DNA of 64,000 nucleotides from JADGGV01 sp035715725 (GCA_035715725.1 DASTKT010000109.1:1-64000), one strand, 5' to 3'; counted from the first letter of the stretch, positions 1-9,161 are shown. The notes: generated by a model from the letters alone, not told the origin. A program made the numbers and translations.

Positions 1-42
1 GCGGCGCGGCTGGAGCCCCCCAGCCGCGCCGCTCTCGTTTTG
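1..42 (+). terminator. Rho-independent terminator of an upstream gene
   Basis: Positions 1-13 and 20-32 are perfect reverse complements (GCGGCGCGGCTGG and its partner), separated by a 6-base loop. The stem is followed by TCTCG and then four T. A strong GC stem with a short T run fits an intrinsic terminator for a plus-strand gene that ends just outside the window. Confidence 0.6.
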
Positions 43-360
43 CGCTCGGCCCGCCGATTTCGCGCGACAGCTCCGCCCGCCGTGATCGGCTGGAGGAGGC
101 CGCTCACCCGCCGCCGCCCCGCCGAGGCTGGCATGCATCCTTCGCCCCGGCGAGTCAGCCGGGGCCTGAACGCCGACCGTGGAACAGCAGCGGGGCAACA
201 GGATGCGTGTTCCGCTCCTGGCCGGAGCGACGCCTCTCTCCGTGGCGATGACCGTCGTGTGTGTCCGTCGTGAAGCGCCGCGCGGGGTGGAGGGCGTACT
301 GCCGTCCACCGCTCCGGCAACGACACCTGCAGGGCACGGGACGGCTCTGCCCGCTGGCGC
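43..360. other. Leader region of the efflux operon, no gene
   Basis: These 318 bases precede the efflux operon. A small perfect hairpin (CCCCGGC, loop GAGTCA, GCCGGGG) lies near 146-165. The short frames here are Arg/Pro-rich and do not look coding. I compared it with the riboswitch cores I know (B12, TPP, guanidine-I) and saw no match. An upstream regulator site may lie here, but I cannot point to it. Confidence 0.4.
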
Positions 361-1899
361 ATGATGGCCTCCATCCGGCGGGCGCACCTCGCTCCGGGTG
401 GGAAGGCGCCCTCGCGGGTCCCGCCGCGCCGGGTCCCGCCGGCGCCGGCCTGGTGGCGTCCCCGCGCCGCGCTGCCACGCTCGTGGCCTCTCCTGCTGGC
501 CGCCATCCTCGCCGGTTGCTCGGTGGGCCCCTCGTACACGCGCCCCACCGTCCCCACGCCGGCCCGCTGGCGCTTCGACCGCGACACGAGCGTCGCCTCG
601 TTCGCGGACGTCGCCTGGTGGCGGGTGTTCGAGGATACCGTGCTGCACCAGCTCATCCGCACGGCGCTGCGGGAGAACTACGACCTGGGCCAGGCCATCG
701 AGCGCGTGCGCGAGTCGAGGGCGCAGTTCGTGGCCACGCGGGGCGCCCAGTTCCCGCAGGTGAACGCGCTGGCCGCCCGGGTCGACATGCGAATGCCCAA
801 CATCCTGTTCACGGGTCCGCCCACGACGCAGGCGGGTGGTCCTTCGACGATCGGGATCATCACGGGCGGACTGGATGTGTCGTATCAGGTCGACCTGTGG
901 GGGCGCCTGCGGCAGGCGACGAGGGCGGCGCGCTTCCAGTTCCGGGCGAGCGAAAGCGATCGCCAGTCCGTGATCACGACGGTGATCAGCGACGTGGCGC
1001 AGGCCTACTTCAATCTGTTGCAGTTGGACCGCGTGGCGATGGTCACGCGGCGGTCCATCGAGACGCGCCGCGCCTCGCTCGCGCTGGTTCGCCGGAAGGT
1101 GCAGTCCGGGCTCTCATCCGACCTGGATCTGCGGCAAGCGGAGCAGGAGCTCGCGGCCGCGCAAGCGCAGCTACCCGGCGTGGAGCGGCAGATCGCGCAG
1201 ACCGAAGACCAGATCAGCATCCTGCTGGGCCGGAACCCGGGCCCGGTACCCCGCGGGACGCCCCTCGACGAGCAGGCCTTGCCGCCGTGCGTGCCGGTCG
1301 GGCTGCCGTCGCGGCTGCTCGTGCGCCGGCCCGACATCCGGGCGGCCGAGATGAGGGTGATCGCGGCCAACGCGACGACCCGCTCCACGCTCGCCCAGTT
1401 CTTCCCGCAGATCTCGCTCACCGGCGCGTACAGCGCGGTGAGCAAGGAGTTCTCGGAGCTGCTCGACAACAAGTCACAGTCGTGGGTGCTGCTGTCGCTC
1501 GTGCGCGTGCCGGTCTTTCATGGCGGCACACTCCGCGGCGAGCTGGATTCGGCGCGCGCGCAGGAAGCCGAGGCGGCGATCGCGTACGCGAGAACGGTGC
1601 AGCAGGCGTTTCGCGAGGTGAACGACGCGCTTGCGTATCAGCGGACCGCGGCCGAGGCGCGCGCCTCCTACCAGACACAGGTGGTCGCCGCCCGACGCGC
1701 GCTCCAGCTCGCCAATGTCCGCTACACCGAGGGGCTCGGGACCTACCTCAACGTGCTCGATGCCGAGCGCCAGCTCACCTCGGCCGAGATCGACTTCGCG
1801 TCCGCCATCGGCGACCAGTTCCAGGCCGTGGTTCAACTCTACAAGGCGCTGGGCGGCGGCTGGGACATCACCGCTCCGGTCCGGGAAGGCCCGCCATGA
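361..1899 (+). CDS. Efflux outer-membrane factor lipoprotein (NodT/OprM type)
   Basis: This 512-residue protein is the outer-membrane channel of a tripartite efflux pump. After a long Arg/Pro-rich N-terminus comes a hydrophobic stretch ending in the lipobox LAGC, which makes Cys53 the lipidation site; SVGPSYTRP directly after it is typical of the NodT family. Two OEP repeats with long coiled helices follow (roughly residues 110-295 and 315-500). No other ATG, GTG or TTG precedes the lipobox in frame, so the first ATG is used. The last codon overlaps the ATG of the adaptor gene by four bases, implying translational coupling. Substrate cannot be read from the sequence. Confidence 0.93.
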   Translation: MMASIRRAHLAPGGKAPSRVPPRRVPPAPAWWRPRAALPRSWPLLLAAILAGCSVGPSYTRPTVPTPARWRFDRDTSVASFADVAWWRVFEDTVLHQLIRTALRENYDLGQAIERVRESRAQFVATRGAQFPQVNALAARVDMRMPNILFTGPPTTQAGGPSTIGIITGGLDVSYQVDLWGRLRQATRAARFQFRASESDRQSVITTVISDVAQAYFNLLQLDRVAMVTRRSIETRRASLALVRRKVQSGLSSDLDLRQAEQELAAAQAQLPGVERQIAQTEDQISILLGRNPGPVPRGTPLDEQALPPCVPVGLPSRLLVRRPDIRAAEMRVIAANATTRSTLAQFFPQISLTGAYSAVSKEFSELLDNKSQSWVLLSLVRVPVFHGGTLRGELDSARAQEAEAAIAYARTVQQAFREVNDALAYQRTAAEARASYQTQVVAARRALQLANVRYTEGLGTYLNVLDAERQLTSAEIDFASAIGDQFQAVVQLYKALGGGWDITAPVREGPP

Positions 1900-3200
1900 A
1901 CGGAGAGCAGCCCGCCCGGGACGGACCGCAGCCCACCCCGGATGGAGCGCGCCGCGCGAAGAGCGAGGAGCCTTCCGCCCCGAGCGGGGAGCCGGCGGCG
2001 AAGGGCGACGAGCGCGCCGCCAGGAGCGGCCGCGGCCGCGGGCGCCGGTGGACGTACCTGTTGTTCGGGCTGGTCCTGTTGGCGGGCGTGCTCTACGGCG
2101 TCCGCGCCTGGGTGCGCGGCCGCACCCACGTGTCCACGGACGACGCGTTCATCGGCGCCGACGTCGTCGCCATCAGCCCGAGGGTCGCGAGCCACGTCGC
2201 CCGGCTGCTGGTGGTCGACAACCAGCACGTGAACGTGGGCGACGTGCTGCTCGAGCTGGATCCGCGAGACTTCCAGGCTCAGTTGAACCAGGCGCGAGCG
2301 GACCTCGCGGCGGCGGTCGCGTCGCACGACGCGGCGGTGATCAACGTCGGCGTGGTCGCCACCACGTCGGGCGCGGGGGTGCGGGAGGCGGAGGCGGGCG
2401 TGCAGGCGTCGCAGCGGCAGACGGAAGCGGCGCGCCAGCAATCCGAAGAGGCGCACGCGCGGACGCTCGCGGCGGGAGCGGAGGTGGATCGCTCCCGCGC
2501 GGAGGCGGCCCGCTACGCGAGCCTGCGCGGGACGGGGGCGGTCTCGCGCCAGGAGGCCGACGACGCGCTGGCGGCCTACCGCACCGCGCAGGCGAACCTC
2601 GAGGCCGCGCGCCGGGCCGAGGCCGCCGCGGCCGCGCAGGTGCCTCAGAACATCGCGCAGGTAAGGCAGTCGCGGGCCAGGCTCTCCAGCGCGCTGGCGG
2701 CGCCGACCCAGGTCCGCTACAGCCGCGCGCAGGCCGAGCAGGCGAAGGCGGAGATCGGTCGGCAGCAGGCGGTCGTGCGCCAGGCCGAGCTGAATCTGTC
2801 GTACACCGTATTGCGCGCCCCGACCGCCGGGCGGATCACGCGGAAGGAGGTGCAGCGCGGCGACTACGTGCAGGTCGGCCAGCGCCTCCTCTCGATCGTG
2901 CCGGACTCGGTGTACGTCGTGGCCAACTTCAAGGAGACCCAGCTCAAGCGGATCCGGCCCGGACAGCGCGTGCGTATCAAGGTGGACGCCTATCCGGACA
3001 CGATCTTCGGCGGCGTCGTGCAGACGATCCAGGCGGGGAGCGGCGCCGCGTTCAGCCTCCTGCCGCCGGAGAACGCGACCGGCAACTTCGTGAAGGTCAC
3101 GCAGCGCGTGCCGGTGAAGATCCTCATCACGGGTCCGCCGGACTCGACGCGCGTGCTCGGCCCGGGGATGTCCGTCGAGCCGGAGGTACTGCTCCGTTGA
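1896..3200 (+). CDS. emrA: HlyD/EmrA-family efflux adaptor
   Basis: This is the membrane-fusion protein of the same pump, 434 residues. A charged cytoplasmic tail (1-45) is followed by one membrane segment (about 47-67), then a biotinyl-lipoyl half-motif around HVSTDDAFIGADVVAISPRV, a long Ala/Gln/Arg-rich coiled coil (about 120-290), the second lipoyl half, and a beta-barrel domain containing VVANFKETQLKRI, which is typical of EmrA. The start is the ATG at 1896, overlapping the upstream stop as ATGA. Family members link an inner-membrane DHA2 transporter to the outer-membrane factor. The symbol is by family resemblance. Confidence 0.93.
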   Translation: MNGEQPARDGPQPTPDGARRAKSEEPSAPSGEPAAKGDERAARSGRGRGRRWTYLLFGLVLLAGVLYGVRAWVRGRTHVSTDDAFIGADVVAISPRVASHVARLLVVDNQHVNVGDVLLELDPRDFQAQLNQARADLAAAVASHDAAVINVGVVATTSGAGVREAEAGVQASQRQTEAARQQSEEAHARTLAAGAEVDRSRAEAARYASLRGTGAVSRQEADDALAAYRTAQANLEAARRAEAAAAAQVPQNIAQVRQSRARLSSALAAPTQVRYSRAQAEQAKAEIGRQQAVVRQAELNLSYTVLRAPTAGRITRKEVQRGDYVQVGQRLLSIVPDSVYVVANFKETQLKRIRPGQRVRIKVDAYPDTIFGGVVQTIQAGSGAAFSLLPPENATGNFVKVTQRVPVKILITGPPDSTRVLGPGMSVEPEVLLR

Positions 3201-4768
3201 GCACGCCGGATTGGCGGCCGTCCCACAATCCGTGGCTGATCACGTTCGTGGTCTCGCTGGCGGCGTTCATGGAGGTGCTCGACACGAGCATCGCCAACGT
3301 CGCGCTGCCGCACATCGGGGGGAGCCTCGGCGCCAGCTACGACGAGAGCACGTGGGTGCTCACCTCCTACATCGCCGCCAACGCGGTCGTGCTGCCGATG
3401 AGCGGCTGGCTGGTCCGGGTCTTCGGGCGCAAGCGCTTCTTCATGACGTGCATCGCACTGTTCGGCGTCAGCTCGTTCCTCTGCGGGACCGCGCCCAGCC
3501 TCGGCTTCCTGCTCGTGTTCCGGGTCCTGCAGGGCGCGGGCGGCGGCGGGCTCCAGCCGATGGCGCAGGCCATCCTGGTCGACACGTTCCCACCGGAGCG
3601 CCGCGGCGTGGCGTTCTCGCTCTACGGCGTGACCGCCGTCACGGCGCCGATCGTCGGGCCCACGCTGGGCGGCTGGATCGCCGACAACCACTCCTGGCGC
3701 TGGATCTTCCTCATCAACGTACCCGTCGTCGTCGTGGCGCTGATCCTCGTTCGGCAACTGGTGGAGGATCCGCCCTACATCCACCGGCTCCGACAGAGCG
3801 GCATCCGGCCGGACTTCATCGGCTTCGCCCTCCTGGTCCTGGGCGTCGGCGCGCTGCAGGTGATGCTCGACAAAGGGCAGCAGGAAGACTGGTTCGCGTC
3901 GCGCTTCATCACGACGCTCGCCCTCACGGCGCTCGTCTGTCTGACCGCGCTCGCGATCCGGGAGTGGCTCACCGAGAACCCGATCATCGAGATCCGGCTG
4001 CTCCGGAACTTCAACTTCCTGAGCACGAACCTCATGATCCTGATGCTGGGCATCATCTACTTCAGCAGCCTGGTCATGATGCCGCGCTACCTGCAGACGC
4101 TGCTCGGCTACACGGCCGAGAAGGCCGGGCTCGTGCTCTCCTCGAGCGCCGTCGTCCTGCTGATCATGCTGCCGATCGTGGGGAAGATCGCGAACCGGAT
4201 CCAGGCGCGCGTCCTCGTCGCCGCCGGCTGGGCCGCGGTCGCGGTCGCCATGGCGATCTCGGCGCGAAGGATCAACCTGGGGATCGATTTCGGCACGGCC
4301 CGCACGCTGCGCCTGCTGCAGTCGGTCGGGCTGCCCCTGCTGTTCGTGCCCATCACGCTCGCGGCCTACGTCGGGCTCCCCCCCGAGAAGAACAACAGCG
4401 CCGCGGGCCTGCTCAACTTCATGCGCAACATCGGCAGCAGCATCGGCACCTCGCTGGTCACGACGCTGCTGGAGCGGCGCACCGCGTTCCATCAGATGCA
4501 GCTCGTAAGTCACGTCGCCCCCGACAACCCGACGTTCCGGGAGCTGCTCGAGGCGCTGACCGGCACGCTCGCGCGCGCGGGGCTGGGCGCGTACGAGGCG
4601 CAGCGGCAGGCGCTCGCGCGGATCTACGTGCTCGTCCAGATGCAGGCCGCGAGCCTCGCCTACATCGACGTCTTCTGGCTCCTTGCCATGGGCGGTGCGC
4701 TGATGTTCGCGCTGTCGTTCCTGCTCCGAAGGAACGAGCCCCAGGCCGCGGGGCCGGCCGCAGGTTGA
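3197..4768 (+). CDS. emrB: DHA2-family MFS multidrug transporter (EmrB/QacA type)
   Basis: This 523-residue inner-membrane transporter should power the pump by proton antiport. The protein opens with a short tail and then the DHA2 signature MEVLDTSIANVALPHIGG, followed by the motif A-like loop GWLVRVFGRKRFF and about 14 hydrophobic segments. A TTG start at 3197 overlaps the adaptor stop codon as TTGA, the third coupled junction in this operon; no ATG lies close to the expected N-terminus. The full cassette of outer-membrane factor, adaptor and transporter is therefore encoded on one transcript. No regulator gene is adjacent, and the drug specificity is unknown. Confidence 0.92.
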   Translation: MSTPDWRPSHNPWLITFVVSLAAFMEVLDTSIANVALPHIGGSLGASYDESTWVLTSYIAANAVVLPMSGWLVRVFGRKRFFMTCIALFGVSSFLCGTAPSLGFLLVFRVLQGAGGGGLQPMAQAILVDTFPPERRGVAFSLYGVTAVTAPIVGPTLGGWIADNHSWRWIFLINVPVVVVALILVRQLVEDPPYIHRLRQSGIRPDFIGFALLVLGVGALQVMLDKGQQEDWFASRFITTLALTALVCLTALAIREWLTENPIIEIRLLRNFNFLSTNLMILMLGIIYFSSLVMMPRYLQTLLGYTAEKAGLVLSSSAVVLLIMLPIVGKIANRIQARVLVAAGWAAVAVAMAISARRINLGIDFGTARTLRLLQSVGLPLLFVPITLAAYVGLPPEKNNSAAGLLNFMRNIGSSIGTSLVTTLLERRTAFHQMQLVSHVAPDNPTFRELLEALTGTLARAGLGAYEAQRQALARIYVLVQMQAASLAYIDVFWLLAMGGALMFALSFLLRRNEPQAAGPAAG

Positions 4769-4809
4769 CCGCGGATGCGGGTTTGGGACGCCGCGGCGCT
4801 TCGGGTTTC

Positions 4810-4850
4810 GCGGGAGCGGGAGCGGGAGCGGAAGCGAGAGCGGGAACGGC
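4810..4850. repeat. Polypurine hexamer tract (GGGAGC-type)
   Basis: About six imperfect copies of a GGGAGC hexamer run between the converging transporter and ispG genes, with GGAAGC, GAGAGC and GGGAAC variants. A second tract of the same kind lies beyond the other end of ispG near 6188-6245. I see no hairpin or coding frame in it. Confidence 0.6.
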
Positions 4851-6092
4851 TCAGCCGGGGACGGGGGCGGCTTCGACGCCGTCGCCATAGCGCGAGGCGA
4901 CGTAGTCGTCCAGGATGCCGAGGAACTCGCCGACCAGCGCCTCGCCGCGCAGCGTGGTGAAGAGCCGCCCATCCACGTACACGGGCGCCTTCGGCTCCTC
5001 GAACGTGCCGGGGAGGCTGATGCCGAGGTTCGCGTGCTTCGACTCGCCGGGGCCGTTCACGACGCACCCCATGACGGCCACCTTCATCTCCTCGACGCCG
5101 GGGTAGCGCCCCTGCCATTCCGGCATCTTGCGCCGGATGTAGTCCTGGATCTCCTCGGCCATCTGCTGGAAGAACGTGCTGGTCGTGCGGCCGCAGCCGG
5201 GGCAGGAGGTGACCTGCGGGATGAAGCTGCGCAGCTCGAGCGACTGCAGCACCTGCTGCGCCACGAGCACCTCCTCGGTGCGCGGGGCGCCGGGGCGCGG
5301 CGTGAGCGAGACGCGGATCGTGTCGCCGATCCCCCGCTGCAGCAGGATCGACAGCCCGGCGGTGGATGCGACGATGCCCTTCATCCCCATCCCGGCCTCG
5401 GTCAGCCCCAGGTGCAGCGGGTAGTCGCAGCGCGCGGCCAGCTCGGTGTAGACGCGCACCAGGTCCTGCACGCCGGACACCTTGCAGGAGAGGATGATGC
5501 GGTCGTGCCCGAGGCCCGTCTCCTCGGCGAGCGCCGCCGAGCGCAGCGCGCTCTGCACCATCGCCTCGATCATGACGTCCTTGGCGTCCAGCGGGTCCGG
5601 CCGCCGCGCGTTCTCGTCCATCAGCTCGGTCAGGAGCTGCTGGTCGAGCGAGCCCCAGTTCACGCCGATCCGCACCGGCTTGCCGTGCTCGAGCGCCGCC
5701 AGCACGATCGTGCGGAAGTTCTCGTCGTGCCGCTTCGCGCCGACGTTGCCGGGGTTGATCCGGTACTTCGCCAGCGCCGCCGCGCACGCCGGGTGCTTCG
5801 TCAGCAGCAGGTGGCCGTTGTAGTGGAAGTCGCCGATGACGGGGACGTCGCAGCCGGCGTCGCGCAGCCGCGCGACGATCTCCGGCACCGCCGCCGCCGC
5901 CTCGTCCGTGTTCACCGTCACGCGGACCAGCTCGCTCCCGGCCAGCGCCAGCTCCTCCACCTGCTCCGCGGTGGCCACCGGGTCGGCGGTGTCGGTGTTC
6001 GTCATGGACTGGACGACGATCGGATGCGCGCTCCCCACCCGTACGCCGCCCACGTCCACGGTCGTCGTCCACCGGCGCTGCTGCTCGGGCAT
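4851..6092 (-). CDS. ispG: 4-hydroxy-3-methylbut-2-enyl diphosphate synthase (flavodoxin/ferredoxin)
   Basis: IspG catalyses the penultimate step of the MEP isoprenoid pathway, reductively opening MEcPP to HMBPP with a 4Fe-4S cluster. The 413-residue product has the TIM-barrel part (VQSMTNTDT, GDFHYNGHLL, KYRINPGNVG, GVNWGSL) and the C-terminal cluster domain with Cys297, Cys300 (SCPGCGRT) and Cys343 in MGCVVNGPGE; Glu350 completes the usual set. The frame stays open for 105 more codons upstream, but those codons read through a purine hexamer tract and give Pro/Ala repeats, so the ATG at 6092 is preferred. Length matches the short bacterial form. Confidence 0.97.
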   Translation of the reverse strand: MPEQQRRWTTTVDVGGVRVGSAHPIVVQSMTNTDTADPVATAEQVEELALAGSELVRVTVNTDEAAAAVPEIVARLRDAGCDVPVIGDFHYNGHLLLTKHPACAAALAKYRINPGNVGAKRHDENFRTIVLAALEHGKPVRIGVNWGSLDQQLLTELMDENARRPDPLDAKDVMIEAMVQSALRSAALAEETGLGHDRIILSCKVSGVQDLVRVYTELAARCDYPLHLGLTEAGMGMKGIVASTAGLSILLQRGIGDTIRVSLTPRPGAPRTEEVLVAQQVLQSLELRSFIPQVTSCPGCGRTTSTFFQQMAEEIQDYIRRKMPEWQGRYPGVEEMKVAVMGCVVNGPGESKHANLGISLPGTFEEPKAPVYVDGRLFTTLRGEALVGEFLGILDDYVASRYGDGVEAAPVPG

Positions 6093-6576
6093 CCCGCTCT
6101 CTCCGCTCGGATCCTCGTCGTGACCACCCTGCGTACCCGCGCGGGAGAAGTTAGAGCCGCAGCCGGGCGGGCGCGAGGCGGGGGTGGGAATGGCCGGGAC
6201 CGGGGCGGGAACGGGAGCGGGAATGGGAGCCGGAACGGCATCGAGAACGAGGAAGCGACAGGCCAGGGGCAGGCGGGGAAACAGCCCGCGCCGGCTCGCC
6301 GGTCCCGCGCGCTGGCCGGTGAATGGCCGAGAGCCGAGACCACGCCCGGCCGATACGAGCGCATCCTTCGTCTTCGTAGTCGCAATCATGGCCGTACTTC
6401 CTGACAATCAAGTGGCGATAGTGCGCTCCGGATTCGTCGTGGTAGCGTGAAGGTACACCGACCTTACGGGCGCGCGCCAGGACGTCCGCTCCGTGCTCCG
6501 CCGAACTGACGCTCATTCCACGCGCCGAATCCGGCCGCGGCCGCGCGGTCGTCCCGTCGCGAACGGCCGATGTCGA
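6093..6576. other. Intergenic gap with hexamer tract and a possible gene relic
   Basis: Roughly 6188-6245 carries imperfect GGGAACGGGAGC hexamers like those at 4810. The stretch about 6385-6516 is less GC-rich than its surroundings. On the minus strand it encodes a protein-like segment starting MSVSSAEHGADVLARARKVG, with varied residues including RYHDES and KYGHDCDYEDEG, before running into the hexamers. It may be the truncated remains of a small gene; I do not recognise the family. No promoter or RNA was identified. Confidence 0.35.
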
Positions 6577-7644
6577 TCAGCGAGGCAGATCCGGCCACTC
6601 CTCCATCGGCGTCGTCGACTCCACGACGTGCATCCCGGCGTCGGCGAAGCGCTGGAGCGCCTCCTCGGCCTGGGGCGTGAAGTCGAAGAGGAACGTTCCC
6701 GGGCGCGCGGGATCCGGCACGGTGACGGCGGACATGCAGTCGCGGAGGATGTAGACCTTGCGCACGAGGGCGGGGTCGAGGTGCTCGAGGAGGTCCTCGA
6801 TGGTGCTCTTGACGCAGTGGCTGGCGGCCTGGCCGGCGATCACGACGGCGTCGGAGCGGGCGAGGATCTCGAGGAAGTCGCGGTTGCGGTGGGCGAGCGG
6901 CTTGCCGTCGAAGCGGTGGAGCACCTCGGGGCCGATGACGGAATAGTACTCGGTGAGCGGCGTGGCGCCCTTGACCTCGATGCGGGCCTCGGAGATGCGG
7001 GCGTAGGCGTGGAACATCCGGGCCTCGTGGACGACGCCGGCGAGGGCGTGGCCGTCGCTGCCGAGGATGACGTGGGGCGGCCAGAGGTAGAGGCGGTACT
7101 TCCCCTGCTTGGCGAGCTCCTCGGCGTAGAACTCGACCTGGCGGCGGAGCCAGTCGTAGTCGCCGGTGCCGATCCAGGCGACGAGGGCGGGGTTCGGCCG
7201 CAGCCGCCCCTCGCGGATGTCGTGGAGCGAGACCTCGCGGTTCGCGGCGGGGGGCGCGCCGCTCTCGTCGAGCCAGAACGAGGGGAAGAAGATCTGGTAG
7301 GGGAAGTGCGTGTCGAGCGTGCAGGTGATGTGCGTGAGGTGGTGGAGGTTGCGGTAGACGAAGCGGGCGACGCGGTCGTTGTCCTCCACGGCGCCGCGCC
7401 CGCTCCGGCCGGCGACGAAGAGCGAGCCCTCCGGGAAGCAGAAGTCCTTCTGCAGGTCGATGAGCAGGAGGTGGATGCGGGCGGTGTCGCCGGCGGCCGG
7501 GCGCAGCCCGAAGCGCTCGCGCCAGGCGACGGCGGCGTCGAAGAGCGCCTGCTGGTCGGGCGTGTACGCCCAGCGCGCCGCGTTGGCGGGGTCGTAGAAC
7601 TCGGGGATCGGCAGCTCGCTCGCGCGCTCGTCCTGCCCGGCCAT
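6577..7644 (-). CDS. Isochorismatase-fold cysteine hydrolase, nicotinamidase-like
   Basis: This 355-residue hydrolase has the isochorismatase/nicotinamidase fold. The catalytic set is visible: Asp63 in LLLIDLQKDF, Lys225 in EVKGATPLTEY and nucleophile Cys277 in GQAASHCVKST. The segment LDTHFPYQ (Asp111, His113) resembles the metal site of nicotinamidases. The protein is longer than typical PncA (about 200), with a 50-residue N-terminal extension and a large insert between the metal site and the Lys. GGAGG lies about seven bases before the ATG. Nicotinamide amidohydrolysis in NAD salvage is the best guess, but other amides are possible. The next gene is divergent. Confidence 0.8.
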   Translation of the reverse strand: MAGQDERASELPIPEFYDPANAARWAYTPDQQALFDAAVAWRERFGLRPAAGDTARIHLLLIDLQKDFCFPEGSLFVAGRSGRGAVEDNDRVARFVYRNLHHLTHITCTLDTHFPYQIFFPSFWLDESGAPPAANREVSLHDIREGRLRPNPALVAWIGTGDYDWLRRQVEFYAEELAKQGKYRLYLWPPHVILGSDGHALAGVVHEARMFHAYARISEARIEVKGATPLTEYYSVIGPEVLHRFDGKPLAHRNRDFLEILARSDAVVIAGQAASHCVKSTIEDLLEHLDPALVRKVYILRDCMSAVTVPDPARPGTFLFDFTPQAEEALQRFADAGMHVVESTTPMEEWPDLPR

Positions 7645-7815
7645 CTCGTCGCCTCCGGCTGGTTTCGACTCGGTCCATCGCGCTACAAGATGGCGACGCC
7701 GGCGGCGGCCGGCCACGCGGCGCGTCAGACGTCGCATCGGTCGCTCGTTCCCTGAGAGACGATCGAGCGGCGGAGCGGACGCCGCCGCCCCACCGACCGT
7801 TACCGGGACCGCGCC

Positions 7816-9066
7816 ATGCACCGTCGCCTCGGGCTGTTGCCGGCCACGCTCCTCCTCGCCGTTCTGCTCCCCGCCTGCGAGGGCTCGACCGGGCCGGGGT
7901 CCGGCAAGACGCCGGAGGCGCTGCGCGCGCTTCCCCGCGCGCTGACGACCGGGGAGCGGCAGACGATCGCGTCGAGCAACGACTTCGCCTTCGGCTTGCT
8001 GCGGGAGACGGCCTCGCGGGAGGCGCAGCCGAACGTCTTCCTCTCGCCGCTCTCCGCGTCCATGGCGCTCGGGATGACGATGAACGGCGCGCGGGGCGAG
8101 ACGCTGGACGGGATGCGCTCGGCGCTCGGCTTCGGCCCGCGCCCGCTGGAGGAGCTGGACGCGTCGTACCAGACGCTCCTCGACCTGCTGCGCGGCGTGG
8201 ATCCGAGCGTCGAGATCCGCATCGCGAACTCCGTCTGGGCCAAGCAGGGCTTCCCCTTCGAGGCGTCGTTCCAGTCCACCGTGGCGCGCTACTTCGACGC
8301 CGAGGTGGCCACGGTCGACTTCGGCGCGCCGGCCACGCTCGGCACGATCAACGGGTGGGTGAAGCGCGGCACGAACGGCCGGATCGAGACGATCCTGGAG
8401 TCGATCCCGTCGGACGCGGTCATGTACCTGATCAACGCCGTGTACTTCAAGGGCTCCTGGCGCGAGCGCTTCGACCCGAAGGCGACGCGGGACGCGCCGT
8501 TCACGGCGGCGGACGGCTCCGTCCGCACGGTGAAGATGATGCACCGGGTCGGCGGCGGGCGCTTCTTCCAGGCGCCGGGCGTGCGCGGCGTCGAGCTGCC
8601 GTACGGGCGCGACGCGTTCGTCATGGACGTGGTGCTGCCGGACGCCGGGGCGTCGCTGGCGAGCCTCGTCGCCCGGCTGGACGCCGCCACCTGGGACGGC
8701 TGGCTGGGCCAGGCGCACGACGCCGAGCTGGACCTCTCGCTCCCGCGCTTCCGCGCCGAGCAGCGCTTCGAGCTGAACCGCCCGCTCATCGCGCTCGGGA
8801 TGGGGCTCGCGTTCACGCCGGACGCGGCCGACTTCACGGGCCTCTCGCCGGCGGGCCGCTCGCTCTACATCAGCGCGGTCACGCAGAAGACGTTCGTCGA
8901 CGTGAACGAGGAGGGCACCGAGGCCGCCGCCGCGACCTCCGTCGGCATCAGCGTGACGAGCGCGCCGCAGACCGTGTCGTTCGTGGTGGACCGGCCGTTC
9001 CTGGTCGCGATCCGCGAGCGGCTGAGCGGCGCGATCCTGTTCCTCGGCGCGATCGGCGCGCCCTGA
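7816..9066 (+). CDS. Serpin-family protease inhibitor, lipoprotein
   Basis: This 416-residue serpin starts with a lipoprotein signal (lipobox LPAC, Cys21), so it should be anchored to a membrane and face outward. The serpin core is clear: NVFLSPLSASMALGMTMNGA, then FKGSWRERFDPKAT in the shutter region, and DVNEEGTEAAAATSVG, the hinge of the reactive-centre loop with small Ala residues at P12-P9. That hinge composition is the mark of inhibitory serpins; P1 falls near the V-T-S residues, so an elastase- or subtilisin-like target is possible. The C-terminal FVVDRPFLVAI strand is intact. A possible target is the window's own secreted S8 protease, but this is speculation. Confidence 0.93.
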   Translation: MHRRLGLLPATLLLAVLLPACEGSTGPGSGKTPEALRALPRALTTGERQTIASSNDFAFGLLRETASREAQPNVFLSPLSASMALGMTMNGARGETLDGMRSALGFGPRPLEELDASYQTLLDLLRGVDPSVEIRIANSVWAKQGFPFEASFQSTVARYFDAEVATVDFGAPATLGTINGWVKRGTNGRIETILESIPSDAVMYLINAVYFKGSWRERFDPKATRDAPFTAADGSVRTVKMMHRVGGGRFFQAPGVRGVELPYGRDAFVMDVVLPDAGASLASLVARLDAATWDGWLGQAHDAELDLSLPRFRAEQRFELNRPLIALGMGLAFTPDAADFTGLSPAGRSLYISAVTQKTFVDVNEEGTEAAAATSVGISVTSAPQTVSFVVDRPFLVAIRERLSGAILFLGAIGAP

Positions 9067-9092
9067 GGCCGCGGCGTCGCCTCCGGGCGCCC

Positions 9093-9121
9093 TTGAACGG
9101 AATCGCGGCGGTCGGTATTAG
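9093..9121 (+). promoter_or_regulatory. Sigma70-like promoter for the peroxiredoxin gene
   Basis: TTGAAC at 9093-9098 and TATTAG at 9116-9121 are separated by 17 bases, placing the transcript start near 9128, about 34 bases before the ATG. It sits in the 95-base gap after the serpin gene. Confidence 0.5.
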
Positions 9122-9161
9122 GGGACGGTCGACCGTGAACCGCCACCCGAGGAGCCCCGCG

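Noticed and set aside
43..360. Riboswitch upstream of the efflux operon
   Set aside because: A small hairpin is present, but the conserved cores of the classes I know are not.
261..3200. A single 979-codon frame joining the efflux leader to the adaptor
   Set aside because: The first half is Arg/Gly/Pro-rich noise opposite in frame to the outer-membrane factor; the adaptor begins at the coupled ATG at 1896.
2990..4972. A 660-codon open frame on the minus strand opposite the transporter gene
   Set aside because: It is the antisense of a clear DHA2 gene, is dominated by Arg, Gly, Ala and Asp, and arises from GC-rich codon bias. Many similar long mirror frames occur across the window.
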